Shown here: piece after piece, positions 8,093-16,067 of the stretch | How positions within the stretch are numbered: position 1 is the first letter of the stretch | How the letters are laid out: each line of letters opens with the position of its first letter | Origin: Eubacteriales bacterium | GTDB lineage: Bacteria; Bacillota; Clostridia; Oscillospirales; Oscillospiraceae | DNA: 64,000 bases | Assembly (NCBI GenBank): GCA_030531505.1 | Contig: JAUNNH010000005.1 | Span: 62,001 to 126,000 of the forward strand | Reading direction: 5' to 3' | Notes under the pieces: generated by a model | What the model was told of the DNA's origin: nothing | Seen by the model: only the letters and a program-made list of their open reading frames with translations | The model's database searches: none | Program-made: the position numbers and the translations under genes

Positions 8093-8848
8093 ATGCAGCT
8101 GGCAAAAAACCTTTTCCAGTTGTCCGGCCCGTTTTACGGGAACTCCTCCAGCGTTTACGGCGTGGTCGGCAAGCATGATCTGGTTCTGATCGACGCGGGT
8201 TTCGACGCGCCGCAGCTTCAGATCATCGAAGACAACATCCGCTACTGGGGTCTGGACCGTTACCATCTCAGCCATGTGCTGATCACGCACTGCCACTTTG
8301 ACCACTGTGGAAACGCTGCGGCCCTGCGGGAGAAAGGCGTCAAGCTCGTGGCAAGCCGTATCGACGGTGAGGCTATCGAGAGCGGTGATGACCGGACAAT
8401 CGGCTTTGCCTTTATGGGCCGGAAGTTTCCGAAAACGCCGGTGGACATCAAGCTTGACGGCGACAGCAGCATCAAGATCGACGGCATGACCTTCGACTTC
8501 ATTGCCACGCCCGGTCACACGGCCGGTGGCGTCTGTATCCGTACGACGCTGGCGGATGGCAAGGTCGCCCTCTTCAGCGGCGATACCATCCATATCGGCC
8601 TCAACTGTGGCTTCGCCAGGCTCGGCTGGAACGGCAGTGTGGACTTCAATGCCGAAGATTATTTCAACAGCATTGTCAAGCTCAAGGATCTCCAGGTCGA
8701 TTATGTTCTCGCCGGGCACGAGTACAACTGCCTGAAGGACGGCAGCAAAATCCTGCAGGACGCATACAAGCAGGCGCTTCTCTCTCTGCGCGATCTGCCG
8801 TACAACTACGTTTCCACAGCCGTACGCAGCAACATCCCCATTTTCTGA
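8093..8848 (+). CDS. Metallo-beta-lactamase-fold hydrolase
   Basis: A 251-residue MBL-fold protein of glyoxalase-II-like architecture. Metal ligands are visible in order: THCHFDH (His66, His68, Asp70, His71), PGHTAGG (His142), FSGDT (Asp164) and AGHE (His209), so a binuclear zinc or iron site is expected. Such enzymes hydrolyse thioesters, lactones or phosphoesters. It is the first gene of the locus, follows GGAAAGGAG and is followed within 11 bases by a CMD-family gene. The substrate is unknown; in this context a lactone or ester intermediate is plausible. Confidence 0.9.
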   Translation: MQLAKNLFQLSGPFYGNSSSVYGVVGKHDLVLIDAGFDAPQLQIIEDNIRYWGLDRYHLSHVLITHCHFDHCGNAAALREKGVKLVASRIDGEAIESGDDRTIGFAFMGRKFPKTPVDIKLDGDSSIKIDGMTFDFIATPGHTAGGVCIRTTLADGKVALFSGDTIHIGLNCGFARLGWNGSVDFNAEDYFNSIVKLKDLQVDYVLAGHEYNCLKDGSKILQDAYKQALLSLRDLPYNYVSTAVRSNIPIF

Positions 8849-8859
8849 GGCGCGGCGTC

Positions 8860-9234
8860 ATGAAACAGACAGACGAAAAGAAGCTCGCAGAGGCGCGGGA
8901 GACGTTGGAGAGGCTCCGTGAGGCACGGGGCGGCTCCATCAGCGGCGGCCACCGCCAGCTTGCAAATGACCCGGCGCTGCTCAAAGCCTTTACCGACTCC
9001 TTTGTGGACTGCTGCGCAGGCGAACATGTGATCCCGGAGAAGTACCGCCAGCTGATGCTGATGTGCCTGTGCGCAGCGAAGGGCTACGATATCGCGGTCA
9101 ATCACGCGCGGGCGGCAGAGCAGGCCGGCGCCGGCATTGAAGAGATGGGCGAGGCCATACGGCTGATCATCAACGTTTGCGGCTGCCCGGCGATCCTCTC
9201 CGTGATGGATGTATTTGAAGAGCCGGAGATCTGA
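8860..9234 (+). CDS. Carboxymuconolactone decarboxylase (CMD/AhpD-like) family protein
   Basis: A 124-residue helical protein with the CMD signature region NHARAAEQAGAGIEEMGEAI. In AhpD-type members this is preceded by a redox C-x2-C pair; here the sequence is CLCAAKGYDIAVNH, so the CxxC next to the conserved His is lost and thiol peroxidase chemistry is unlikely. Other CMD proteins act as decarboxylases or lactone-processing enzymes. It sits between the MBL hydrolase and the TRAP genes in the same direction. The family assignment is fairly sure, the reaction is not. Confidence 0.75.
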   Translation: MKQTDEKKLAEARETLERLREARGGSISGGHRQLANDPALLKAFTDSFVDCCAGEHVIPEKYRQLMLMCLCAAKGYDIAVNHARAAEQAGAGIEEMGEAIRLIINVCGCPAILSVMDVFEEPEI

Positions 9235-9312
9235 GGGCTCCGGATCGGCACACTTTCCGGTGACAAGCAGAGCGATCTGCTTACACATATAAAAAATTTA
9301 GGAGGAAAAACA

Positions 9313-10323
9313 ATGAAGAAACTCTTTGCGATCGTCCTTGCCCTGACTATGGTTTTTGCTCTGTGCAGCGTGGCTTCCGCTGATTTCGACAGCGCGACCT
9401 ATCTGCTGAACCTCCCCACCGCCGAGAACGACCAGGACGCCTTTTATTCCCTGGCAAAGCACTTCGCCGATAACGTCAGCGAAATGACCGACGGCGCGGT
9501 CACCATCGAGATCCATGCCAACGCTCAGCTCGGCAGCGGTGCCGATGCGGTCATGGGCGTTGAAATGGGCACGATCGACTTTAACGTCGACTCCACCAAC
9601 ACCCTCGTCGGCGAGTACAGCAAGCTCTCCTTCTGCGATCTGCCCTACATGTTCGACAACGTCGACCAGATCATGGCCTTCTGCGCCAGCGAGCACATGG
9701 CTCAGATGCAGGAAGAGGTCGCCGAGCAGCTCGGCGTCCGCATCCTCTGCTTCGGTGACGGCGGCTTCCGCGCTGTCTGGAGCACCAAGGGCGCCATCCA
9801 CTCCATCGATGACTTCAAGGGTCTGAAGATCCGCGTGCCTGACGTAAAGATCTATGTCGACACCTTCAACGCCATCGGCGCCAACGCCACGCCCATGGCC
9901 GGCTCTGAGGTCTTCACCGCGATCCAGCAGGGTGCCATCGACGCCGCCGAGTTCCCCGTGGCGGTCGGCATCAGCATGGGTTATATGGAAGCGGTCAGCC
10001 ATGTCACCATGGACAAGCATTTCTATAACCTCATCGGCATCCAGATGGCCGAGAGCACCTGGGAGAAGATGAGCCCCGAGCTGCAGGAGGTCATCACGGC
10101 CGCCGCGCAGAAGGCTCAGGAGGAGCAGATCGAGGCCATGGCCGCCGTCGCTGACAGCCTGGTCGAAAAGCTCGAAGAGAACGGCATCGTCTACACCGCT
10201 GAGGACGATGTGGATCTGACCGCCGTGCGCGAGGCCTGCCAGCCTGTTTATGAGAGCTATCGCGACTCCATCGGTCCCGAGTTCTACGACGCCTGCATGG
10301 CCTGGTTCGAAGCGAACCGCTAA
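9313..10323 (+). CDS. dctP: TRAP transporter substrate-binding protein (DctP), second system
   Basis: A 336-residue secreted binding protein with a signal peptide (MKKLFAIVLALTMVFALC) ending in SVASAD; the peptide lacks a lipobox residue before the cysteine, so signal peptidase I cleavage is likely. DctP signatures include LKIRVPDVKIYVDTFNAIGA with the carboxylate-binding arginine and SEVFTAIQQGAIDAAEF. A near-ideal AGGAGG precedes the ATG. The permease genes follow after a 144-base gap containing two hairpins. Ligand unknown. Confidence 0.95.
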   Translation: MKKLFAIVLALTMVFALCSVASADFDSATYLLNLPTAENDQDAFYSLAKHFADNVSEMTDGAVTIEIHANAQLGSGADAVMGVEMGTIDFNVDSTNTLVGEYSKLSFCDLPYMFDNVDQIMAFCASEHMAQMQEEVAEQLGVRILCFGDGGFRAVWSTKGAIHSIDDFKGLKIRVPDVKIYVDTFNAIGANATPMAGSEVFTAIQQGAIDAAEFPVAVGISMGYMEAVSHVTMDKHFYNLIGIQMAESTWEKMSPELQEVITAAAQKAQEEQIEAMAAVADSLVEKLEENGIVYTAEDDVDLTAVREACQPVYESYRDSIGPEFYDACMAWFEANR

Positions 10324-10336
10324 AGACTGATTTTTG

Positions 10337-10364
10337 GGCCGGGAAGGCACCCGCTTTCCCGGCC
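10337..10364 (+). terminator. Hairpin with T-rich tail after dctP
   Basis: GGCCGGGAA (10337-10345) pairs with TTCCCGGCC (10356-10364), followed by TTCCTTTAT. It probably causes partial termination after dctP so that the binding protein is made in excess of the permeases. Confidence 0.65.
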
Positions 10365-10397
10365 TTCCTTTATAGCATTTCTGTCATCCTCTACGCA

Positions 10398-10440
10398 GCC
10401 GCGCCGCCCCGCTGTTTGGGGCCTGTCCATGCGGCGCGGC
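10398..10440 (+). promoter_or_regulatory. GC-rich stem-loop before dctQ
   Basis: A perfect 10-base inverted repeat GCCGCGCCGC (10398-10407) and GCGGCGCGGC (10431-10440) encloses a second CCCC/GGGG pairing. It ends 27 bases before the dctQ start and has no T-tract, so it may protect the 5' end of the downstream mRNA or modulate dctQ translation rather than terminate. Confidence 0.5.
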
Positions 10441-10467
10441 CATCCCGACTCATGTGGGAGGTATCGA

Positions 10468-10959
10468 ATGAAGAAACTCCTCAACAAACTCAGCGACATG
10501 CTGAACGCGGCGGCCATTGCCGTCGCCATCGCCGCCATCGTGGTAACGGCGGTCTCCTGCTCTGTGCAGGTCTTTTCCCGTTATGTTCTTAACAACTCTT
10601 TCTCCTGGACCGAGGAGCTCTGCCGCTACGCCTCGATTGTCGTCTATATGTTCGGCTTCTCGATCGCGACCAAGCATGGGAGCAACCCGCGCATTGACGC
10701 GCTCTCCAATCTCCTCAAGGGAAAAGGGCAGTACTGGCACGCGATCTTCTGCGCTGTCGCGACCATCGTCTGCGCGGCGTTTATCATCTGGTTCGGCATC
10801 AAGGCCATGCCGATGGGCGCGCGTTCCCGCTCCTCTGTGCTCGGGATCCCCGCCAGCTATATGTATGTGGTCATCATGGTATCCATGGGCCTGTGTGTGA
10901 TCCATTCCCTGGCCGGCATCTGCAACGATGTGGACAGGATTCGGGGAAAGGAGACATGA
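10468..10959 (+). CDS. dctQ: TRAP transporter small permease (DctQ), second system
   Basis: A 163-residue protein with four membrane segments and the DctQ block FSRYVLNNSFSWTEELCRYA. The frame is open from 10429, but the ATG at 10468 (MKKLLNKL) has GGGAGG 7 bases before it and gives the normal length. The large permease starts two bases after its stop. It forms the membrane complex with DctM and receives substrate from the DctP upstream. Confidence 0.93.
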   Translation: MKKLLNKLSDMLNAAAIAVAIAAIVVTAVSCSVQVFSRYVLNNSFSWTEELCRYASIVVYMFGFSIATKHGSNPRIDALSNLLKGKGQYWHAIFCAVATIVCAAFIIWFGIKAMPMGARSRSSVLGIPASYMYVVIMVSMGLCVIHSLAGICNDVDRIRGKET

Positions 10960-10960
10960 C

Positions 10961-12247
10961 ATGACTTATCTGGCTATTCTGCTGGCTCTGCTATTCGGCT
11001 TCCTGCTGACAGGTCTGCCGGTCGCCATCGGCATTGAGCTGGCCAACATATCTTTCCTCGGCATCACCAAGATCCAGCCCTTCCTGATCCTGACCCAGCG
11101 AATCTTCGTAGGGGCCAACTCCTTCACTCTGCTTGCGATCCCGATGTTCGTCCTCTGCGGCTACATCATGGAGTATTCCGGCCTCTCCAAGGACCTGGTG
11201 AACTTCGTCAGCTCCATCTTCGGCAACATCCGGGGCAGCATGGGCATCATCACCGTTATTGCCTGCGCCATCTTCGCCGCGTTGACCGGCTCCGGCCCCG
11301 CGACAGTCGTCGCGATCGGCGCGATCATGTATCCGGCGCTGATCGAGAGCGGCTACACCAAGGGACAATCCGCCGGCATCATCGCGTGCGGCGGCGCGCT
11401 CGGGCCGACGATCCCGCCCAGTACGAGTCTCGTGCTCTACGGCTCGATCATCGGCACCAGTATCTCCAAGATGTTTGCGGCGATCCTGCTTCCCGGCATT
11501 CTTGTCGCCGTCACTTTCTGCGTCGTGAACATCTTCGTCGTCCGGAAAACGCCCAGTATCCGCAAGACCGGGCACAAGTTCGTCTTCAAGGAGTTCATCC
11601 GCAACACCGTCCGGGCGATCCCGGTCCTGCTGCTTCCGATCATCATCCTTGGCGGCATCTACAGCGGCATTTTCACCCCGACCGAGGCCGGCACCGTCGG
11701 CTGCGTCTACGCCTTTCTCTTCGGTCTCATCCGTCGCTCGCTCCCCCTCCAGACGATCAAAAAGATGCTGACCCGCACGGTGGAGGCTGCCGGTTCCTGC
11801 GTCGCGATCGTGGCGATGTCGAACCTGTTTTCCTATATCCTTGCTGTCACGAACATCCCCGTTATCGTCAGCAACGCCGTGCTCGGCGTGGTCGACAGCC
11901 CCAATATGTATCTCTTGATGCTCTTCATCATCGTGCTGATCTGCGGCTGCCTGATGGACGGTATCATCATCATCTGCATCATGGCGCCGATTCTGATCCC
12001 TATCGGCTTCCAGCTTGGCATCCACGAGCTGCAGCTTGCCATGGCCTTCAACGTCACGCTCATGTGCGGTCTGATCACCCCGCCCTTCGGCATTAACCTC
12101 TTTGTGTCCTCGTCCTCCAACGGGGTAAACTTCACCGACACGGTCAAGGGCGCAGCACCCTATATTGCCGCTTCCATCCTGGTGGCGCTTGCCGCAACCT
12201 TTATCAAACCCCTCTCCACCTGGCTGCCGAGCCTGCTCTACAAGTGA
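10961..12247 (+). CDS. dctM: TRAP transporter large permease (DctM), second system
   Basis: A 428-residue polytopic protein with DctM motifs: LTGSGPATVVAIGAIMYP, CGGALGPTIPPS and GLITPPFGINLF near the C-terminus. The ATG at 10961 is preceded by GAAAGGAG within the end of dctQ and is translationally coupled to it. It supplies the ion-coupled channel of the second TRAP system and is followed by the lactonase gene after 65 bases. Confidence 0.95.
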   Translation: MTYLAILLALLFGFLLTGLPVAIGIELANISFLGITKIQPFLILTQRIFVGANSFTLLAIPMFVLCGYIMEYSGLSKDLVNFVSSIFGNIRGSMGIITVIACAIFAALTGSGPATVVAIGAIMYPALIESGYTKGQSAGIIACGGALGPTIPPSTSLVLYGSIIGTSISKMFAAILLPGILVAVTFCVVNIFVVRKTPSIRKTGHKFVFKEFIRNTVRAIPVLLLPIIILGGIYSGIFTPTEAGTVGCVYAFLFGLIRRSLPLQTIKKMLTRTVEAAGSCVAIVAMSNLFSYILAVTNIPVIVSNAVLGVVDSPNMYLLMLFIIVLICGCLMDGIIIICIMAPILIPIGFQLGIHELQLAMAFNVTLMCGLITPPFGINLFVSSSSNGVNFTDTVKGAAPYIAASILVALAATFIKPLSTWLPSLLYK

Positions 12248-12312
12248 TTCCGGACGATGTCCAGCTCCGAAGCAAACGAACAAATCATAATATGGAAAGG
12301 AAAAACGGAACG

Positions 12313-13497
12313 ATGAACAAGAAAACCTATGTGTTAGTGAGCGCCTGGGAGAAGACCTACGGCGGCAACGACGGCAACGGCGGCATCCACGTCTTCGAGT
12401 TCCAGCCCGACGGCAGTCTGGTCAAGACCGACCGCGTCAGTCCGGAGCTTGCAATCGGCTATCTCGCCTCCTCTCCTGACGGCAGGCACATTTACGGCAT
12501 CAACGAGACCAAGATGTTCTCCAACACCTCCATGTTCGGTGGCAGCGTCCTCTCCTATGAGCTGGATCCGGCCACAGGCAAGCTCCGCTTCCTGAATACC
12601 GAGCCGACCGTCGGTGTGTTTCCCTGCTTCCTGACCATCACACAGGACGGCTCTCACCTGATCGCCACCAACTACGGCTCCGTGGACACGCTGGTACACA
12701 GCGTCCGCGCCGGGGACGGCAGCTACTCCCTGCAGCGCAGCTTCGACGAGGGCAGCGTCGTGGTGCTCCCCGTGAAAGAGGACGGCAGTGTCGCGAAGGT
12801 CTCCTCTCTGACTGTCCACACCAAAACCAGTGTGGATCCCAAGCGCCAGATCTCGGTGCACCCGCACTCCGTCAACGTCGATCCGAAGGACGAGTTTGCC
12901 ATGGTGTGCGACCGCGGCGGCGACCGGATCTATGCCTACCGCATCAATAAGGCGGAGAACAAGCTCGAGCTTGCCGGCAGCTTCGATACCAAGCCCGGCA
13001 CCGGCCCGCGTCATCTCTGCTTCCACCCCGACCGCGATCTCTTCTACGTTGTCAGCGAGCTGCTGCCTTATATCGCCTCCTACCGCTTTGACCGTGCGAC
13101 CGGCGTCATTGAGGAGCTCAATATGATCTCCGTCGAGCCGGAAAAGTATCAGCCGCGCGATTACAACAACTTCGGTGCCTGCACACATCCCGCGGATGTG
13201 CACATCACTGCCGACGGCAAGTTTGTCTACTCCAGCAACCGCGGCCACAACAGCATCAGCTGCTTCGCCGTGGAGGAGTCCGGTGCCCTCCGTTATCTCT
13301 ACAGCATGTCCACCCAGGGCATCACCCCGCGCAGCTTTGCCATCTCCCCCGACGGCAAGTACATGATCGTGACCAACCAGGACACCAGCACGGTGTTCAC
13401 CTGGGCCCTCCGCGAGGATGGCTGCCTGGTGCCGACCGGCTCCGTCGCCTATGTCGATCAGCCGGTCTGCGTGAAGTTTGTGGAAGTCTGCGAATAA
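12313..13497 (+). CDS. Seven-bladed beta-propeller lactonase (6-phosphogluconolactonase/PgL type)
   Basis: A 394-residue protein of the propeller lactonase family (PF10282-type). Blade motifs recur: YLASSPDGRHIYGIN, GTGPRHLCFHPD, HPADVHITADGKFVYSSNR and RSFAISPDGKYMIVTNQD. Family members hydrolyse 6-phosphogluconolactone or related sugar lactones, and the GPRH and DVH blocks line the central site. The ATG at 12313 lies 12 bases after GGAAAGG; longer in-frame options look artificial. Followed by two NTF2-like genes, a UlaG homologue and a sugar kinase, it suggests a pathway through a sugar lactone. Confidence 0.88.
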   Translation: MNKKTYVLVSAWEKTYGGNDGNGGIHVFEFQPDGSLVKTDRVSPELAIGYLASSPDGRHIYGINETKMFSNTSMFGGSVLSYELDPATGKLRFLNTEPTVGVFPCFLTITQDGSHLIATNYGSVDTLVHSVRAGDGSYSLQRSFDEGSVVVLPVKEDGSVAKVSSLTVHTKTSVDPKRQISVHPHSVNVDPKDEFAMVCDRGGDRIYAYRINKAENKLELAGSFDTKPGTGPRHLCFHPDRDLFYVVSELLPYIASYRFDRATGVIEELNMISVEPEKYQPRDYNNFGACTHPADVHITADGKFVYSSNRGHNSISCFAVEESGALRYLYSMSTQGITPRSFAISPDGKYMIVTNQDTSTVFTWALREDGCLVPTGSVAYVDQPVCVKFVEVCE

Positions 13498-13519
13498 AAC
13501 AGAAAGGATTGAGAGAACG

Positions 13520-14194
13520 ATGATCACCATGGAAAGAAAAGAAAATCTCCTCCGCGCCATGCAGAAGCTGGAAGCCTATCGCCTGATCCAGAACCAGATG
13601 GGCCGTGCGGTCGCTGCGTTCAATTTCCGTCAGGCCGAAAAACTGCTCTCCTTCTTTGCGCTCGATCAGGAGGGCGTGGCGCTGGAGTACTGTGACGAGG
13701 GTCTTTTTGATGGCCGCGAGGCGGTCGAGACCATCATCCGCGAGGTCGTGGGTGCGGAGCCCAAGCCCGGTGAAATGCTGGACATGCAGCTGACCACACC
13801 GATGATCGAGATTGCAGACGATCTCAAGACGGCCAAGTGCCTCTGGTGGATGCCCGGCGCCGGCGCCATTCCCCAGAGTGAGGGCGACCCGATGGCCATC
13901 TGGGCTTGGGGCGAACTCGCGGTGGACTTCATCCAGGTCGACGGGCAGTGGAAGATCTGGCATCTGCATTACTTCCGCTTCACCAAGTGCGATTACCACA
14001 AGGGCTGGGTCGATGACACCAGCATGGTCAACCGCCTGCAGGTCCCCGTGCATCCGCTCTCGAAGCCCAGCACCTACCACAACCCCTACACTCCCTGGAG
14101 TATTCGCGACGGTCTCCCCTGCGCGCCGCGTCCCTATGAGACCTATACGGACAAAGACCGCTTCTGGGAACTGGACCGCAATAAAAACTGGTAA
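13520..14194 (+). CDS. NTF2/SnoaL-like protein, first of a pair
   Basis: A 224-residue protein with a SnoaL-like/NTF2 cone-fold pattern: an N-terminal helix (LLRAMQKLEAYRLIQNQMG), FDGREAVETII, a strand-rich centre rich in Trp (CLWWMPG, IWAWGELAVDF, WKIWHLHYFRF) and a conserved KCDYHKGW segment. NTF2-like enzymes include dehydratases, isomerases and cyclases such as scytalone dehydratase and BaiE. It overlaps none of its neighbours and follows AGAAAGGA. The next gene is a divergent paralogue, so the two may form a heteromer or act in sequence. Function not established. Confidence 0.75.
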   Translation: MITMERKENLLRAMQKLEAYRLIQNQMGRAVAAFNFRQAEKLLSFFALDQEGVALEYCDEGLFDGREAVETIIREVVGAEPKPGEMLDMQLTTPMIEIADDLKTAKCLWWMPGAGAIPQSEGDPMAIWAWGELAVDFIQVDGQWKIWHLHYFRFTKCDYHKGWVDDTSMVNRLQVPVHPLSKPSTYHNPYTPWSIRDGLPCAPRPYETYTDKDRFWELDRNKNW

Positions 14195-14206
14195 GGAGGG
14201 CTGAGC

Positions 14207-14878
14207 ATGTTGGATATATGCCTTGAAGATTTCGATCTGCTGAGCGACGAGGAGTTTGAAGCTCTCGAGCGCGAAACGGCAAGACTGACGTCTGCCTGGC
14301 AGGTTCAGAATATGCGTGGCTGCGCGGCTGTCTTCTGGGACGATCAGCGGATCGGTGAGAAGCGCCACGAGCTGAACGCCATCAAGCATCCCAGCGTCAA
14401 CGTGGAGGCCCTCTATGCCGGGCGCATGAAGGCCGTTGTCGATTCGCTGGAGGGCAACAGCCTGATTCATCCTCTCACCACGCCCGTGATCGTCGTGGAC
14501 GAGACCAACACCAAATGCCGCTCCGTCTGGTGGTCGATCGGCGTGGAGGGCCTGTCCAAGTTCCGTGAAAAGCCCCTGGCGATCATTTCGCTGGGCATGG
14601 TCCCCGGCTGCAACATTGTCGAAGACGGTGAGTGGAAAATGCTCTGGGGCGCCTGGCAGCGGACAACCAAGAACGAGTATCATCACAGCTGGGTGGAGGA
14701 TATGCAGCGGACCAACACCCGCCCGCCCCTCACCAAGGAGCAGGACCGCGCGTTTCTCGGCAAGTACGCCTATATGAAGGACGAGGTGCGCAAGCCCTCC
14801 CCCGAACCTCCGCACGAGGACACCTGGGAACAGTTCCCCGATGAGACGGACAACAGCTTCCTCTATATCAATCTCTGA
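14207..14878 (+). CDS. NTF2/SnoaL-like protein, second of a pair
   Basis: A 223-residue paralogue of the preceding gene: the same layout of N-terminal helices (ARLTSAWQVQNMRGCAAVFW), a Trp-rich centre (CRSVWWSIGVEGL, WKMLWGAWQRT) and a late KNEYHHSWVEDM segment aligning with KCDYHKGW of the first protein. Overall identity is low, so this is an old duplication. AAGGAGG precedes the ATG and the gap to the first paralogue is 12 bases. The tail after residue about 165 is Pro/acid-rich. Role unknown; a dehydratase or isomerase is the best family-based guess. Confidence 0.72.
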   Translation: MLDICLEDFDLLSDEEFEALERETARLTSAWQVQNMRGCAAVFWDDQRIGEKRHELNAIKHPSVNVEALYAGRMKAVVDSLEGNSLIHPLTTPVIVVDETNTKCRSVWWSIGVEGLSKFREKPLAIISLGMVPGCNIVEDGEWKMLWGAWQRTTKNEYHHSWVEDMQRTNTRPPLTKEQDRAFLGKYAYMKDEVRKPSPEPPHEDTWEQFPDETDNSFLYINL

Positions 14879-14907
14879 CGCCGTATACCGCAAGAGACGA
14901 AAAAACA

Positions 14908-14938
14908 CACGGGGCCGCTGTCCGACGGAGGCCCCGTG
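14908..14938 (+). promoter_or_regulatory. Stem-loop directly before the ulaG ribosome site
   Basis: CACGGGGCC (14908-14916) pairs perfectly with GGCCCCGTG (14930-14938), 13-base loop. No T-tract follows; the GGAAAGG ribosome site starts only a few bases later. It may be a processing or mRNA-stability element inside the operon. Confidence 0.5.
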
Positions 14939-14954
14939 AAGGAAAGGAAAAGCT

Positions 14955-16055
14955 ATGAGTAAGATTTCTGAAATGACCCGCGAGAGCTGGATCATGTCCA
15001 CCTTCCCCGAATGGGGTACCTGGCTCAATGAGGATATCGAGAACGCGGTGGTCCCCGAGGGGAACGTGTCCATGTGGTGGCTCGGCTGCACCGGCATCTG
15101 GATGAAGACGCCCGGCAACACCAACATCACCATCGACTTCTGGAACGGCAACGGCAAGCGCACCCACGGCGACAACAAGATGAAGGTGGGCCATCAGATG
15201 GCCAACATGTGCGGCGGCCGGCTCATGCAGCCGAACCTGCGGAACATTCCCTTCGTCTGCGATCCCTTTGCCTTCAAGCATGTGGACGCGGTGCTCGCCA
15301 CCCATTACCACCAGGACCACATGTCCGCTGAGTGGGCGGCCCATGTGATCCAGTCCGGCATGACCACCGTCGAGAACGGCAAGGAAGTGCCCGTTCCCTT
15401 CATCGGCCCACTCAAGAGTGTGGAGACCTGGATGAAATGGGGTGTGCCCGAAGACCGCTGCCGCGTGGTCAAGCCCGGCGATGTCATCCAGATCGGCGAT
15501 ATCGAGATCGTCGTGCTCGACTCCTTCGACCGCACCTGCATCGTCACCACCGACTCCACCGGCCCCGACCGGGAGGAGCTGACTGGCAAGTGCCCCACTG
15601 ACATGGACGACAAAGCCGTCAACTACCTGCTCAAGACCCCGGGCGGCAACATCTACCACTCCGGCGACAGCCACTATTCCATCTACTTTGCCAAGCACGG
15701 CAAGGACTACGACGTGGACGTGGCCTTCGGCTCCTTCGGCGAGAACCCCGTCGGTATGCAGGATAAGATGACCTCCGTGGACATCCTCCGCATGGCGGAA
15801 GCCCTCAAGTGCAAGGTCGTCGTCCCCATCCACTGGGACGTCTGGACCAACTTCGCCCCTGACTGCGAGGAGATCCGCCTGCTGTGGGACTTCAAGAAGG
15901 ACCGCAACGAGTACAAGTTCCATCCCTTCTTCTGGCAGGTCGGCGGCGTGTATACCTATCCCCAGGACAAGGACAAGCTGTACTTCCACCACCGCCGAGG
16001 CTTTGAGGACTGCTTCGAGCATCCGCAGAACATCCCCTATAGAAGCTGCCTGTAA
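14955..16055 (+). CDS. ulaG: UlaG-like L-ascorbate-6-phosphate lactonase
   Basis: A 366-residue MBL-fold protein that follows UlaG almost from end to end as I know that family: SWIMSTFPEWGTWLN at the N-terminus, MWWLGCTGIW, THYHQDH metal site (His117, His119, Asp121, His122), DKAVNYLLKTPGG, YHSGDSHYS, FGSFGENP, PIHWDVW and WQVGG. UlaG opens the lactone ring of L-ascorbate 6-phosphate. There is no ascorbate PTS here; a PfkB kinase is next door, so the phosphorylated substrate would have to be made inside the cell. The exact lactone is uncertain. Confidence 0.88.
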   Translation: MSKISEMTRESWIMSTFPEWGTWLNEDIENAVVPEGNVSMWWLGCTGIWMKTPGNTNITIDFWNGNGKRTHGDNKMKVGHQMANMCGGRLMQPNLRNIPFVCDPFAFKHVDAVLATHYHQDHMSAEWAAHVIQSGMTTVENGKEVPVPFIGPLKSVETWMKWGVPEDRCRVVKPGDVIQIGDIEIVVLDSFDRTCIVTTDSTGPDREELTGKCPTDMDDKAVNYLLKTPGGNIYHSGDSHYSIYFAKHGKDYDVDVAFGSFGENPVGMQDKMTSVDILRMAEALKCKVVVPIHWDVWTNFAPDCEEIRLLWDFKKDRNEYKFHPFFWQVGGVYTYPQDKDKLYFHHRRGFEDCFEHPQNIPYRSCL

Positions 16056-16067
16056 GGAGGCACAACA

